DNA of 19,339 nt from the NCBI GenBank assembly GCA_009926645.1, contig RFOO01000004.1:1-19339 (forward strand), given 5' to 3'. Made by a program: the position numbers and the translations under genes. Shown piece by piece: positions 1-7,776 of this stretch (within the stretch, counting starts at the first letter, position 1; each line of letters begins with the position of its first letter). This DNA comes from a bacterium. Lineage in GTDB: Bacteria; Verrucomicrobiota; Verrucomicrobiia; Opitutales; UBA953. The notes under the pieces were generated by a model, which was not told where the DNA came from, did not search any database, and saw nothing but the letters and a program-made list of their open reading frames with translations.

Positions 1-485
1 ACCTGCTGTTTTGCTTCTCGTGCAGCAAGAAGTTGAGCTCGTGCACCCTCCTCTGCCCGACGGAGTTTGCCCCAAAAATCGAGTTCGAAAACCGTTGAGA
101 GACCACCGCGATAAAGAGGACGCGAACGGCCATTGGTCGGTGAAATCGAAGAGTAGCCTTGGGCACTGATGCGGTTTTTGGTGTAACCTGCATTCGCATC
201 AATCTCGGGAAACTGTGCCCCCGCAACATCATCTAAACCCGCCTGCGCTTCCTCCACACGGGCAACGGCTAAACGTAAATCGGTATTAGCCCGTAAGGCT
301 TTTTGTATGAGTTGATTCAGCGATTCATCTTTCAAATCTTTCCACCACTTTGCCGAAATCTTTTGATTGGACTCCAACGTCTCAGGATAACTTGAAGCCA
401 TTGGCACCTGAGGTCGCGCGTAATCGGGCCCAACGGTACAAGCCGTGAGACCAAGGAGTGAAACGATAACGAGAGTGGATTTCAT
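1..485 (-). CDS. RND efflux outer membrane factor lipoprotein, OprM/NodT-like (partial, N-terminal part)
   Basis: This is the 5' part (about 161 codons) of an outer membrane channel; the rest lies beyond the window edge. In the family, trimers form the exit duct that docks on the RND pump and its fusion protein and spans periplasm and outer membrane. The N-terminus is a short lipoprotein signal ending in LTAC (Cys16), followed by VGPDYARPQVP, the typical NodT-family start. KWWKDLKDESLNQLIQKAL and later FELDFWGKLRRAEE match the conserved helix-entry and strand motifs of the family. The start codon overlaps the pump's stop as ATGA, so translation is probably coupled. It is third in the efflux operon. 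The family is certain; the substrate is unknown. Confidence 0.92.
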   Translation of the reverse strand, partial: MKSTLVIVSLLGLTACTVGPDYARPQVPMASSYPETLESNQKISAKWWKDLKDESLNQLIQKALRANTDLRLAVARVEEAQAGLDDVAGAQFPEIDANAGYTKNRISAQGYSSISPTNGRSRPLYRGGLSTVFELDFWGKLRRAEEGARAQLLAAREAKQQ

Positions 486-3400
486 GAACGAGGTGTCTGA
501 CGATCGCCGGTCAATAATTTGAAAAAGAGTGGAATAAAGAGTGTGGCAATGAATGTATCAAAAATCATGCCCCCAAAAACTCCTGTGCCCATGGATTGTC
601 GTGCCCCTGCTCCCGCTCCAGATGCGATGACGAGAGGCACCACGCCTAAAACGAAAGCCACCGCCGCTTCCGCAGCGGACTTTCCTGCATCACGAGCGTG
701 CACGGCAAATTCAACAATCAGAATCGCATTTTTTCCTGCTAAGCCGATGAGCGTTACCAAGCCAATTTGAAAATAAATATCATTAGGCATTCCACGGACG
801 AAAATAGCGACCAAAGCACCGAGCAGAGCGAACGGAACCGTGAGAATAACGCCGATGGGCAAAGACCATTTCTCATAGAGGGCCGCGAGAATCAAAAAGG
901 CCATAAACAAAGCCATTAAGAAAGCGGGTAGAGCCGACGTTGCCGTGCGTTTTTCTTGGAATGCTTGAGCAGTCCAATCCAGCTGATATCCCTCGGGCAA
1001 AGTCGCCTCTGCTACTTCTTCGACGATTTTGAGTGCTGTGGAAGAACTAATGCCAGGGACACCACTACCTAAGACACGTGTAGCCACAAATCCCTTGTAG
1101 CGATCAATCTGCTCTGGGCCTGAAGAAGGCTTAACTTTTAGCAAAGTCGAAAGCGGGATCATCGAGCCATCTTTAGCCCGAACGTGAATGTGTCCGATAT
1201 CTTCTGGAGAATTACGTTCGGTAGGGGTTGATTGCATGAGAACACGATAAGTGTGACCCGACCGATTAAAATCATTCACATAAACTGATCCAATGGTGGC
1301 TTGCAGTGCTTCGTAAATTTCTGGCAGAGAAACTCCGATTGTTGCTGCTCTCACTTGATCAACCTCCACTAAGTATTGCGCAACGTTGCCACGGAAAAAT
1401 GAATTAATACCCATTAACTCTGGGCGACGACGCAGTTCAGCGACTAACTTTTCTGTCACCTGACCCAAGCGAGCTACATTATCATCCTCGCGGGCTTGAA
1501 TGTAGAACTCAAAACCGCCCGCTGTACCAATGCCACGAATCGGTGGTGGATTGAGCACCAAACAGGTCCCTTCGGGATATTTATCAACGGCCGCATTAAA
1601 CTTTTGCGCCAACTCTTCGGCCGTATAGCGGCGTTGTGACCAGTCTTTCAATGGTAAGAAAATTGTACCCGCATTCGTCTTTTCCCCGCCACCAATGAGA
1701 TCGAATCCACTGATGGCAAACGCATGCCGCAAGGCTGGCTCATCAGCGGGGATTTTTAATAAATCAGGCACAATTTTGGCCATGTATTCTCGCGTTCGTG
1801 TGACACTAGCGGAATCTGGCAACGCAACCTTCCCGATGAGATAACCTTGGTCCTCGGCAGGTAAAAAGCTACGAGGAATTTTAAAGATTAACACCGCGTT
1901 AGCCACGAGAATCAGAGCAAAAATTGTGAGAGCTTTGCCAGGGTGAGCGAGAAGCCAACGCACCGTTCGATCGTGCCAAGTCGCGACTCGATTAAACTGA
2001 GTTTCAAACCAGAAAAGAATACCTCCAGGTTTTCCGTGAACCCGTGGTTTGAGAATCATCGCACAAAGGGCAGGCGTTAGCGTTAAAGCCACAAAGCCCG
2101 AAATCAAAACAGAGACGGAGACCGTGACCGCAAACTGACGATACAAAGCGCCCGCAATTCCACCTAAAAAAGCCACGGGTAAAAAGACCGAAACTAAAAC
2201 CAGAACAATCGCAACGATGGCACCCGATACTTCACGGACAGAAGCCAAAGCCGCCTCGAAAGGAGACAGACCTTTTTCTTCCATTAATCGCTCGATGTTT
2301 TCCAAAACGACAATCGCATCGTCGACCACGATACCAATGGAAATAACCATGGCAAAAAGCGTGAGCGTATTGATACCAAAACCAAAAAGCCAAAGACCAG
2401 CAAAAGTACCAATCAAGGAAACGGGCACCGCAATCAAGGGAATCAAGGTCACTCGCCAACTACCCAAGAAAAGCAGCAAAACAATCACTACCAGAACGCC
2501 CGCTTCAAAAAGCGTATGCATCACCTCACTAATCGAAGCGCTGATAAAGAGCGTAGTATCGAAAGGAATCGCATAGTCGACCCCCGCAGGAAACCGCTTG
2601 GAGATTTGTTGCATCTTCGCTTTGACCGCATCCGCCACTTCAATGGCATTAGCACCAGGTGCTAAAAAGATACGAACCCCCACCGCCGTTTGACCATCGA
2701 GGGTGGCTTGTTGCTCGTAACTTTGCGCCCCCAACTCCACCGTGGCAATGTCTCGTAAACGCAAAGTTCCTGAGGGTCCTCCCGCTCGAATCACAATCTC
2801 AGAAAACTCCTCGGGTGTCGCCAAACGCGGTGGCGTGACGATAGGTATGACCATGACTTGATCGCGTGGTGCGGGCTCTTGGCCGAGCCGTCCAGCAGCA
2901 TACTGATTATTCGTGGCACGAATCGCCTGCGTCACATCCGTTGGGGTGACTCCTAAGCGAGCCATTTTATCGGGCTCCAACCAAACACGCATGGCATAGT
3001 CGCGTGCACCAAAAATTCCTGCATCTCCTACACCAGGGATACGCTTTAATTCATCGACGATATTAACGGAAGCAAAGTTACTAAGATAAACTGAGTCTCG
3101 ACTGCCGTCTTTCGAGATAATCGACATCGCCAATAAAATATCATTGGTGCGTTTTTTTACCACCACTCCCAAACGTCGTGCTTCTTCTGGCAAACGTAAT
3201 TCAGCGACTTTAATCCGATTGGTTAAATTAATAACCGCCTGATCGGGATCAGTACCTGGCTCAAACGTGACCGTAATGGAAAGTAGACCATTAGAAGAAG
3301 AGGTGGACGAAAAATACAGTACGTTATCGACACCGTTAATTTCATCTTCAATCGGCGCTGCGACCGTTCGCATCAAGGTTTCTGCTGAAGCTCCTGGATA

Positions 3401-3547
3401 AGTTACTGAAATCGTTGCCGTAGGCGGAGCGATTTGTGGATACTGCGCTACGGGTAAATTGCGAAAGGCCAAGAGACCTGCCATCACGATAACGATGGAT
3501 AGAACCGTCCCAAAAATTGGCCGACGAATGAAGTATTCCCAAATCAT
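482..3547 (-). CDS. HAE1-family RND multidrug efflux pump (AcrB/MexB-like inner membrane transporter)
   Basis: A 1021-residue proton-driven drug exporter of the inner membrane, slightly shorter than AcrB. It starts MIWEYFIRRPIFG, the standard cytoplasmic N-terminus before TM1. The porter domain follows, with LPVAQYPQIAPPTATISVTYPG near residue 31 onward. The proton-relay Asp pair is present in GIVVDDAIVVLENIE (D409, D410; AcrB D407/D408), and the relay Lys is K939 in AGKNAILIVEFA (AcrB K940). The C-terminal motif GAGAGARQSMGTGVFGGM is intact. It begins one base after the fusion-protein stop and overlaps the outer membrane factor start by four bases. No frameshift is visible, so the pump should be functional. 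Hydrophobic or amphiphilic drugs are the usual substrates of HAE1 pumps; the actual ones cannot be read from sequence. Confidence 0.97.
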   Translation of the reverse strand: MIWEYFIRRPIFGTVLSIVIVMAGLLAFRNLPVAQYPQIAPPTATISVTYPGASAETLMRTVAAPIEDEINGVDNVLYFSSTSSSNGLLSITVTFEPGTDPDQAVINLTNRIKVAELRLPEEARRLGVVVKKRTNDILLAMSIISKDGSRDSVYLSNFASVNIVDELKRIPGVGDAGIFGARDYAMRVWLEPDKMARLGVTPTDVTQAIRATNNQYAAGRLGQEPAPRDQVMVIPIVTPPRLATPEEFSEIVIRAGGPSGTLRLRDIATVELGAQSYEQQATLDGQTAVGVRIFLAPGANAIEVADAVKAKMQQISKRFPAGVDYAIPFDTTLFISASISEVMHTLFEAGVLVVIVLLLFLGSWRVTLIPLIAVPVSLIGTFAGLWLFGFGINTLTLFAMVISIGIVVDDAIVVLENIERLMEEKGLSPFEAALASVREVSGAIVAIVLVLVSVFLPVAFLGGIAGALYRQFAVTVSVSVLISGFVALTLTPALCAMILKPRVHGKPGGILFWFETQFNRVATWHDRTVRWLLAHPGKALTIFALILVANAVLIFKIPRSFLPAEDQGYLIGKVALPDSASVTRTREYMAKIVPDLLKIPADEPALRHAFAISGFDLIGGGEKTNAGTIFLPLKDWSQRRYTAEELAQKFNAAVDKYPEGTCLVLNPPPIRGIGTAGGFEFYIQAREDDNVARLGQVTEKLVAELRRRPELMGINSFFRGNVAQYLVEVDQVRAATIGVSLPEIYEALQATIGSVYVNDFNRSGHTYRVLMQSTPTERNSPEDIGHIHVRAKDGSMIPLSTLLKVKPSSGPEQIDRYKGFVATRVLGSGVPGISSSTALKIVEEVAEATLPEGYQLDWTAQAFQEKRTATSALPAFLMALFMAFLILAALYEKWSLPIGVILTVPFALLGALVAIFVRGMPNDIYFQIGLVTLIGLAGKNAILIVEFAVHARDAGKSAAEAAVAFVLGVVPLVIASGAGAGARQSMGTGVFGGMIFDTFIATLFIPLFFKLLTGDRQTPRS

Positions 3548-3548
3548 T

Positions 3549-4661
3549 TTATTTTTGTGGCAAAACGTTATCGCGGAGAGTGACGACCGAACCAGGACGC
3601 ACTTTTTGCAAGTTATCTGTAATCACACGATCGCCTGATTTAAGGCCACCGCTGATCACTGCTTGACTGCCAGCAATCTCGGCGACTTGGACAATCGCTA
3701 TCGTCGCTTTATTTTCGGCATTCACTGTAAAAACAAAACGACCTTGCGAGGATTGCAGTAAAGCTGTGGCTGGGATAACGATGGCGTCGGGGATTTCCTG
3801 ACCTGAAAGCTGGATACGGACGTATTGACCGGGCAAAAGACGTTGCTGCGGATTAGCAAACTCTGCTCGCATTTGTATCGTGCCCAAACGAGGTTCAACT
3901 TGTGCGGCGACGAAGTTAATTTTTCCCGCAAGGGGATAATCGGTACCATCGGGAAGAATACATTTAACTCGGGCGAGAGAAGCGCTACTGGCATCACCCT
4001 TAAACAAGCGAAGAAATTCTTGCTCCGAAATACCGAAGCGAATCCACACCGCCTCTCGCTGTACCACGGTGGTCAGTAGACTATCTGCGCCTGGGGAAAC
4101 CAGCGAGCCTTCCGAGCGTTGCAAACGACCAGCGTAGCCATCGATGGGGGCACGCACTTCACAGTAGGATAAATCCAATTCGGCCGCTTTTACTTTAGCC
4201 GCAGACAAATCGCGCACCGCATGAAACGCCGAGGCCGCGGCTTGGGCATCGGATTCTTCTTTTTTACTCGTGGCATTCTGGGCTAAAAGCGATGACTGCC
4301 GTTCCGCTTCAGCTTCCGCCTGGTTGAGTCGGGCTTGGTCTTGTGCCAATTGCGCGCGAGCAACATCGAGTGCAATTTGATAAGGCGTGGGATCAATGCG
4401 AAAAAGACAGTCACCTGCTTTCACTTTTTCTCCTTCTTGGTAAGACTGAGCCAATAAAATACCCGTCACGCGAGCTCGCACCTCCACTTCCCGTGTACCT
4501 TCGACCTGCGCCGTAATTTCAACCCGTTGCGGGACGCGGCTTACCGTGGCCGTCATAAACGAAACGGTGGGAGCGGGAGGCGCGGCAGGAGCCTCGCTTG
4601 GTTTGCAACCGAGAAAGCCCGAGGCAACGAGAACGAGGAAAAGAATCTGGACACCTCTCAT
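3549..4661 (-). CDS. RND efflux periplasmic adaptor (membrane fusion protein) lipoprotein, AcrA/MexA-like
   Basis: A 370-residue adaptor that links pump and outer membrane channel. The signal peptide MRGVQILFLVLVASGFLGC ends in a lipobox-like FLGC (Cys19), followed by a Pro/Ala-rich linker. Then come the barrel-sandwich half EVEVRARVTGILLAQSYQEG, a long alpha-helical hairpin rich in Ala/Gln/Glu (about residues 95-160), the second lipoyl half YCEVRAPIDGYAGRLQ, and the beta-barrel and membrane-proximal domains to the C-terminus. I chose ATG at 4661 because the signal peptide begins there. An in-frame ATG at 4676 (MTVCK-) lies inside the operator palindrome and is a possible alternative. Starts further upstream would run into the divergent repressor gene. 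No clear Shine-Dalgarno precedes the chosen start. First gene of the operon. Confidence 0.94.
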   Translation of the reverse strand: MRGVQILFLVLVASGFLGCKPSEAPAAPPAPTVSFMTATVSRVPQRVEITAQVEGTREVEVRARVTGILLAQSYQEGEKVKAGDCLFRIDPTPYQIALDVARAQLAQDQARLNQAEAEAERQSSLLAQNATSKKEESDAQAAASAFHAVRDLSAAKVKAAELDLSYCEVRAPIDGYAGRLQRSEGSLVSPGADSLLTTVVQREAVWIRFGISEQEFLRLFKGDASSASLARVKCILPDGTDYPLAGKINFVAAQVEPRLGTIQMRAEFANPQQRLLPGQYVRIQLSGQEIPDAIVIPATALLQSSQGRFVFTVNAENKATIAIVQVAEIAGSQAVISGGLKSGDRVITDNLQKVRPGSVVTLRDNVLPQK

Positions 4662-4685
4662 TTTACATACAGTCATGTATGTAAA
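4662..4685. promoter_or_regulatory. Perfect inverted repeat, probable operator of the AcrR-like repressor
   Basis: Two perfect 10-base arms, TTTACATACA (4662-4671) and TGTATGTAAA (4676-4685), flank the 4-base spacer GTCA. The total length of 24 bases suits a TetR-family dimer or pair of dimers. The arm core TACATACA/TGTATGTA resembles, from memory, the E. coli AcrR operator, although the inner spacing differs. It fills most of the 39-base gap between the divergent repressor and efflux genes and abuts the adaptor's start codon. Binding here would block both transcription units, giving repression of the pump and autoregulation. This role is inferred from position, symmetry and the neighbouring regulator. 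Confidence 0.82.
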
Positions 4686-4711
4686 TCTAAACACCCCCTT
4701 ATGGCTCGCAA
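4684..4711 (-). promoter_or_regulatory. Candidate promoter of the efflux operon
   Basis: On the minus strand a -35-like TTGCGA (4711-4706) is followed after 16 bases by a -10-like TAGATT (4689-4684), each matching four of six consensus bases. The -10 touches the operator palindrome and transcription would start inside it, which fits steric repression. The -35 lies within the first codons of the repressor gene. The match is modest, so this is tentative. Confidence 0.38.
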
Positions 4712-5306
4712 GACCAAAGCAGAGGCCGAACGAACGAAGCAGCATTTAATCACAGCCGCACGACGTGTTTTTCAGCATCATGGTATCACCAATACTTCGT
4801 TAGAATCCGTGGCTTTAGCGGCTGGGGTGACGCGGGGAGCTGTTTATTGGCATTTTCGTAACAAATCTGACTTATTTCTCGCTGTACGAAGTCAGACGGG
4901 AAAACTGCTACAGTTAAAACAAAAGATTCCCGGAGATGCTTTAGAAAAACTGGAGAGCGGATTGCTCGAAGCGCTCCATCGATTGGAAACGGATTGCGAA
5001 GCTCGATCCACTTTTGAAATCATGCTTTGGAAGTGTGAGTATGTCGGAGAATTTTCTGCCGTGCGTAATAATCTCATGTCCGGAGGAAGAGATTTTTGGC
5101 AAGAGGTGCATCAACTGTATCGCCAAGCAGCGAAAGAAAAAATCCTACGACCTAAATTAAACCCGCGCTTGGCTGCTTGGGAAACTTTGTTCTTCTTCAC
5201 GGGTTTATTAAAAATATGGTTAGCCGAAACCCCTCACAGCCTCGCACGCTCAGAGGCCCGTGAGACGATACGCCAGCATGTGTCATCGAAGCGTAAACCT
5301 CGATGA
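4701..5306 (+). CDS. acrR: TetR/AcrR-family transcriptional repressor of the efflux operon
   Basis: A 201-residue TetR-family regulator. The N-terminus MARKTKAEAERTKQHL and the HTH core (residues about 33-53), with AAGVTRGAVYWHFRNKSDLF at 40-59, closely resemble E. coli AcrR/TtgR. The C-terminal half is a helical ligand-binding domain; it contains an IMLWKCEYVGEFSAV stretch like the HKCEFVGE segment of AcrR. Start ATG 4701 is chosen because it matches the AcrR N-terminus; an in-frame start further upstream would lie inside the divergent adaptor gene. It is likely to bind the palindrome at 4662-4685, repressing pump and itself until a drug binds. The symbol is given by family resemblance and divergent arrangement, not proven orthology. 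Confidence 0.92.
   Translation: MARKTKAEAERTKQHLITAARRVFQHHGITNTSLESVALAAGVTRGAVYWHFRNKSDLFLAVRSQTGKLLQLKQKIPGDALEKLESGLLEALHRLETDCEARSTFEIMLWKCEYVGEFSAVRNNLMSGGRDFWQEVHQLYRQAAKEKILRPKLNPRLAAWETLFFFTGLLKIWLAETPHSLARSEARETIRQHVSSKRKPR
5283..5306. terminator. Inverted repeat, possible weak bidirectional terminator
   Basis: Arms TCATCGA (5283-5289) and TCGATGA (5300-5306) form a perfect 7-bp stem with a 10-base loop covering the end of the repressor gene, including its stop codon. It lies between the convergent repressor and tRNA-Leu genes. No strong T-run follows on either strand, so termination is only a possibility. Confidence 0.3.
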
Positions 5307-5326
5307 TTGGGTTTGAGAAACAAGAG

Positions 5327-5407
5327 TGCCCGGGACCGGACTCGAACCGGTAAGCCTTGCGGCGGCAGATTTTAAGTCTGCTGTGTATACCATTCCACCA
5401 CCCGGGC
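5327..5407 (-). tRNA. tRNA-Leu (anticodon UAA)
   Basis: The 81-base gene folds as a class II tRNA. The acceptor GCCCGGG (5407-5401) pairs with GCCCGGG-complement CCCGGGC (5334-5328), with discriminator A. The anticodon stem-loop GCAGA-CTTAAAA-TCTGC gives anticodon TAA. A variable arm contains CGCC GCAA GG, and the T-arm is ACCGG-TTCGAGT-CCGGT. The 3' CCA is not encoded (CTC follows the discriminator). It reads UUA leucine codons. Confidence 0.97.
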
Positions 5408-5423
5408 AAAACAGGAAAGGTGA

Positions 5424-5450
5424 AGAATAGACTTCTGAGGGAATTGGCAA
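5424..5450 (-). promoter_or_regulatory. Candidate promoter of tRNA-Leu
   Basis: On the minus strand TTGCCA (5450-5445, five of six -35 bases) and TATTCT (5429-5424, four of six -10 bases) are separated by 15 bases, a little short. They lie 17 bases or more upstream of the mature tRNA 5' end, in the short gap after the DUF3147-like gene. Confidence 0.35.
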
Positions 5451-5460
5451 TACGAGAAAA

Positions 5461-5805
5461 TTAGCCGATTTGATCCAACCAAGGCTGCACGAGACGGTAG
5501 GTTAAGGCGGTCAAAAGCGATGCTCCCATCAAAGAGAACCAAAAATGTAGGCCAAGACGGAGGCCGAGCGGAAAAACAATGAAAAAAACAAAGGAAGGAA
5601 TCGTGTAGGCAAGAATCGACCAATTTAAGGAGACGACGCGTGCTTGGTCGCCCGTTTCTACCCAAGTCCAAATAATCACTAAAAGACTCGTTAAAGGGAG
5701 TGCACAAAGGAGAGCTCCGAGGGATACATTGCGTTTGGCGATTTCCGAGGCTGCGGTAATGACGAATGCCGAAAGAAGGAATTTTAAGATCAATGAGAGA
5801 TTCAT
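5461..5805 (-). CDS. Small integral membrane protein, DUF3147-like
   Basis: A 114-residue, strongly hydrophobic protein with about four predicted membrane segments: residues about 3-20, 28-47, 65-85 and 88-108. The pattern AFVITAASEIAKRNVSLGALLCALPLTSLLVIIW, broken by a WVETGD loop and then a FPLGLRLGLHFWFSLM segment, resembles the DUF3147 family, whose function is unknown. Start ATG 5805 is preferred because translation from a more upstream ATG (5925) would add a charged, non-hydrophobic extension that overlaps trpA on the other strand. It diverges from trpA with a 90-base gap and is followed on the same strand by tRNA-Leu. Family assignment is from memory of the sequence pattern. Confidence 0.72.
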   Translation of the reverse strand: MNLSLILKFLLSAFVITAASEIAKRNVSLGALLCALPLTSLLVIIWTWVETGDQARVVSLNWSILAYTIPSFVFFIVFPLGLRLGLHFWFSLMGASLLTALTYRLVQPWLDQIG

Positions 5806-5895
5806 GAGACCAAAATAGAATAGATAAGGGATATGCCAAGAGGAAGTCGCTGTCCTGGGCTTGCGCTCGGCGAAAAGAACGTCTTGTTTCAATCC

Positions 5896-6687
5896 ATGGA
5901 ACGATTGGCCAAAACCTTTGCTCAATGTCGCGCCGAAGGTCGGCCCGCCTTTGTTAGTTATGTTTGTGCCGGCGATCCCGATGTACCGACCTCAAAAGCC
6001 ATTTTACTTTCATTGGCCGAAGCCGGAGCGGATATTTTGGAAGTTGGTGTCCCCTTCTCCGATCCTCTAGCCGATGGTTTAACCAATCAACTCGCAGCCC
6101 AACGCGCTTTAGAGGCGGGCATGACCTATGCGCAGCTGTTAGAGATTATTCGTCAGACACGAGCTGGAACCGATAAACCCATTATTCTCTACTGCTACTA
6201 CAACCTTCTCTATTCGTTCGGTATCGAAACCTACTGCCGACAAGTCAAAGAAGCCGGTGGCGATGGCTTGCTGGTTCTCGATTGCCCTCCTGAAGAAGCA
6301 GGAGAGTTAATTTCCGCCTGCCAGAAACACGGATTAGCTAATATTTTTATTATCGCCCCCACCACTCCTCCCGCTCGCATGGCCTTGATTGCCCGACATG
6401 CCAGTGGATTTATCTATTATGTTTCGCGAGAAGGAGTCACGGGTGAACGCGCGGAATTAGCGAGCAACCTAAGTGCCGCCGTGAAAGAAATCAAAAAACA
6501 CACCAGCTTACCTGTTTGCGTTGGCTTTGGCATCTCGACAGCGGCTCACGTGCAAGCCGTGGGACGTATTGCGGATGGAGTGGTCGTCGGTAGTGCCTTG
6601 GTCAATGTCGTGGCTGCTCATCATCAGAATCGATCTGCGGCGGCCGCTGCCGTCGGTCAAAAGGTTCGAGAGTTATTAGCCAAATAA
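5896..6687 (+). CDS. trpA: Tryptophan synthase alpha subunit
   Basis: A 263-residue TIM-barrel protein that cleaves indole-3-glycerol phosphate to indole and glyceraldehyde-3-phosphate and passes indole to TrpB. Starting at ATG 5896 (MERLAKTFAQC) puts the catalytic residues at Glu49 (ADILEVGVPFSDP) and Asp60 (PLADG), the same numbers as in the Salmonella/E. coli enzyme, which supports this start over the upstream ATG at 5833. The loop GREG-like VSREGVTGER and phosphate-binding GFGIST and GVVVGSALV are intact. No trpB or other trp gene is adjacent: a DUF3147-like gene diverges upstream, and pyrB follows 147 bases downstream. It is therefore an orphan trpA that probably works with a TrpB encoded elsewhere. 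Confidence 0.96.
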   Translation: MERLAKTFAQCRAEGRPAFVSYVCAGDPDVPTSKAILLSLAEAGADILEVGVPFSDPLADGLTNQLAAQRALEAGMTYAQLLEIIRQTRAGTDKPIILYCYYNLLYSFGIETYCRQVKEAGGDGLLVLDCPPEEAGELISACQKHGLANIFIIAPTTPPARMALIARHASGFIYYVSREGVTGERAELASNLSAAVKEIKKHTSLPVCVGFGISTAAHVQAVGRIADGVVVGSALVNVVAAHHQNRSAAAAAVGQKVRELLAK

Positions 6688-6702
6688 GCCTAGAGGGCTG
6701 AA

Positions 6703-6740
6703 GGCTGTCGAAAAACAGCCCCAAAAGGTGATTGGGGCTG
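6703..6740 (+). promoter_or_regulatory. Two overlapping, mutually exclusive hairpins in the pyrB leader
   Basis: Hairpin A pairs GGCTGT (6703-6708) with ACAGCC (6715-6720) around CGAAAA. Hairpin B pairs CAGCCCCAA (6716-6724) with TTGGGGCTG (6732-6740), a perfect 9-bp stem with loop AAGGTGA. They share 6716-6720, so only one can form at a time. A pyrimidine-rich tract (6747-6764) follows. This could be a trpA terminator or an attenuator-like switch for pyrB. There is no classic T-run directly after hairpin B, so the function is inferred. Confidence 0.45.
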
Positions 6741-6834
6741 AAATTCGTGCTTCTTCTTTCTTGCCAGAGTCCAAGGCAACGGCACTTTCCCCATGGTCCT
6801 GACCTTCTGTTAGGGCCAACGGAAAAAATACCGC

Positions 6835-7776
6835 ATGGCTCAACAAAACACCTGGAACAAAAAAGACCTCACCGGCATCGAAGAACTTTCTCGAGCGGAG
6901 ATTGAACTTCTTTTTCGACAGGCTGACCAATTCCTTCCGGCGCTTGAGCCAGGGAAAGGACTCGACCTGATGCGTGGGCGCACCGTGGTTAATCTATTCC
7001 TCGAACCCAGTACACGCACACGAACCGCCTTCGAGATTTCTGCCAAAAAACTTGGAGCCGAAGTGGTTTCCATCAACACGACAGCTTCATCGCTCGTCAA
7101 AGGCGAGACCTTGCGCGATACAGCCATGAACATTCAAGCCATGGGAGTCGACGCCATCGTCATGCGTCACTCTTCTGCTGGAGCGGCTCGTTATCTCGCT
7201 TCCGCACTCGATATCTCTATCGTCAATGCTGGTGATGGAGCCCACGAGCACCCGACTCAGGCTCTGTTAGACGCATTCACCATCAAACAACATTTCGGCC
7301 AATTTGCGGGCCTAAAGGTCACGATCCTCGGAGACATTCTCTTCAGTCGCGTGGCGCGTTCGAACATTCTCTGCCTATCCAAACTTGGCGCCAAAGTTAC
7401 CCTCGCTGGGCCAGCCACACTTGTGCCCGCTTCGCTTGCGGAGGCTTACCCACAGGTCGAAATCGTTCATGATTTAAAAACTGCACTTTCGGATGCCGAT
7501 GCCGTCATGCTCTTACGCATCCAACACGAGCGACAAACCACCACCCACTTCCCTTCGTTGGGAGAGTATACTTCGCAATTTGGCTTAAACGCCGAGCGAG
7601 CCAGTTGGTTAAAACCCAAAGCGATTGTGATGCACCCAGGTCCGATTAATCGTGGCGTGGAAGTGGAAAGCGAAGTCGCGGATGGTCCAAGATCTGTCAT
7701 TCTCGAACAAGTGCGCAATGGCGTGGCCGTGCGTATGGCTGTTCTTCACCTTTGCACGGGAGCTATTCAACGATGA
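6835..7776 (+). CDS. pyrB: Aspartate carbamoyltransferase catalytic subunit
   Basis: A 313-residue ATCase that joins carbamoyl phosphate and aspartate to make N-carbamoyl-aspartate in pyrimidine synthesis. The carbamoyl-phosphate site STRTRTAFE (59-67) is intact, as are the catalytic-loop Lys89 in SSLVKGETLRDT, GAHEHPTQALLDA (136-147), and the aspartate-binding domain with MLLRIQHERQ and MHPGPINRGVE. Its length is normal. ATG 6835 has only a weak GGA 11 bases upstream and sits in a possible CGG/CCG hairpin. Its stop overlaps the start of the dihydroorotase-like gene (ATGA), as in pyrB-pyrC' arrangements where the second protein helps ATCase assemble. A structured 147-base leader precedes it. 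No regulatory pyrI or pyrR gene is nearby. Confidence 0.97.
   Translation: MAQQNTWNKKDLTGIEELSRAEIELLFRQADQFLPALEPGKGLDLMRGRTVVNLFLEPSTRTRTAFEISAKKLGAEVVSINTTASSLVKGETLRDTAMNIQAMGVDAIVMRHSSAGAARYLASALDISIVNAGDGAHEHPTQALLDAFTIKQHFGQFAGLKVTILGDILFSRVARSNILCLSKLGAKVTLAGPATLVPASLAEAYPQVEIVHDLKTALSDADAVMLLRIQHERQTTTHFPSLGEYTSQFGLNAERASWLKPKAIVMHPGPINRGVEVESEVADGPRSVILEQVRNGVAVRMAVLHLCTGAIQR

Noticed and set aside
2217..2576. Open frame on the plus strand antisense to the RND pump (119 codons)
   Set aside because: Low-complexity Ser/Thr/Lys-rich translation with no family features, fully inside a conserved pump gene; it is a shadow of the minus-strand codons.
4662..4745. Longer N-terminus of the membrane fusion protein (28 extra residues)
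   Set aside because: It would place the signal peptide in the interior and overlap the repressor gene; the lipoprotein signal starts at ATG 4661.
5327..5407. tRNA genes as integration sites of a genomic island
   Set aside because: No integrase, direct repeats of tRNA ends, or change of composition near any of the three tRNAs.
5197..5839. Minus-strand open frames running across the tRNA-Leu gene and the DUF3147-like gene in another frame
   Set aside because: One translates the tRNA itself (a common false ORF) and the other is the out-of-frame shadow of the membrane protein.
6793..6813. Possible leader peptide Met-Val-Leu-Thr-Phe-Cys-stop before pyrB
   Set aside because: Seven codons with no Shine-Dalgarno; expected by chance in a 147-base gap.
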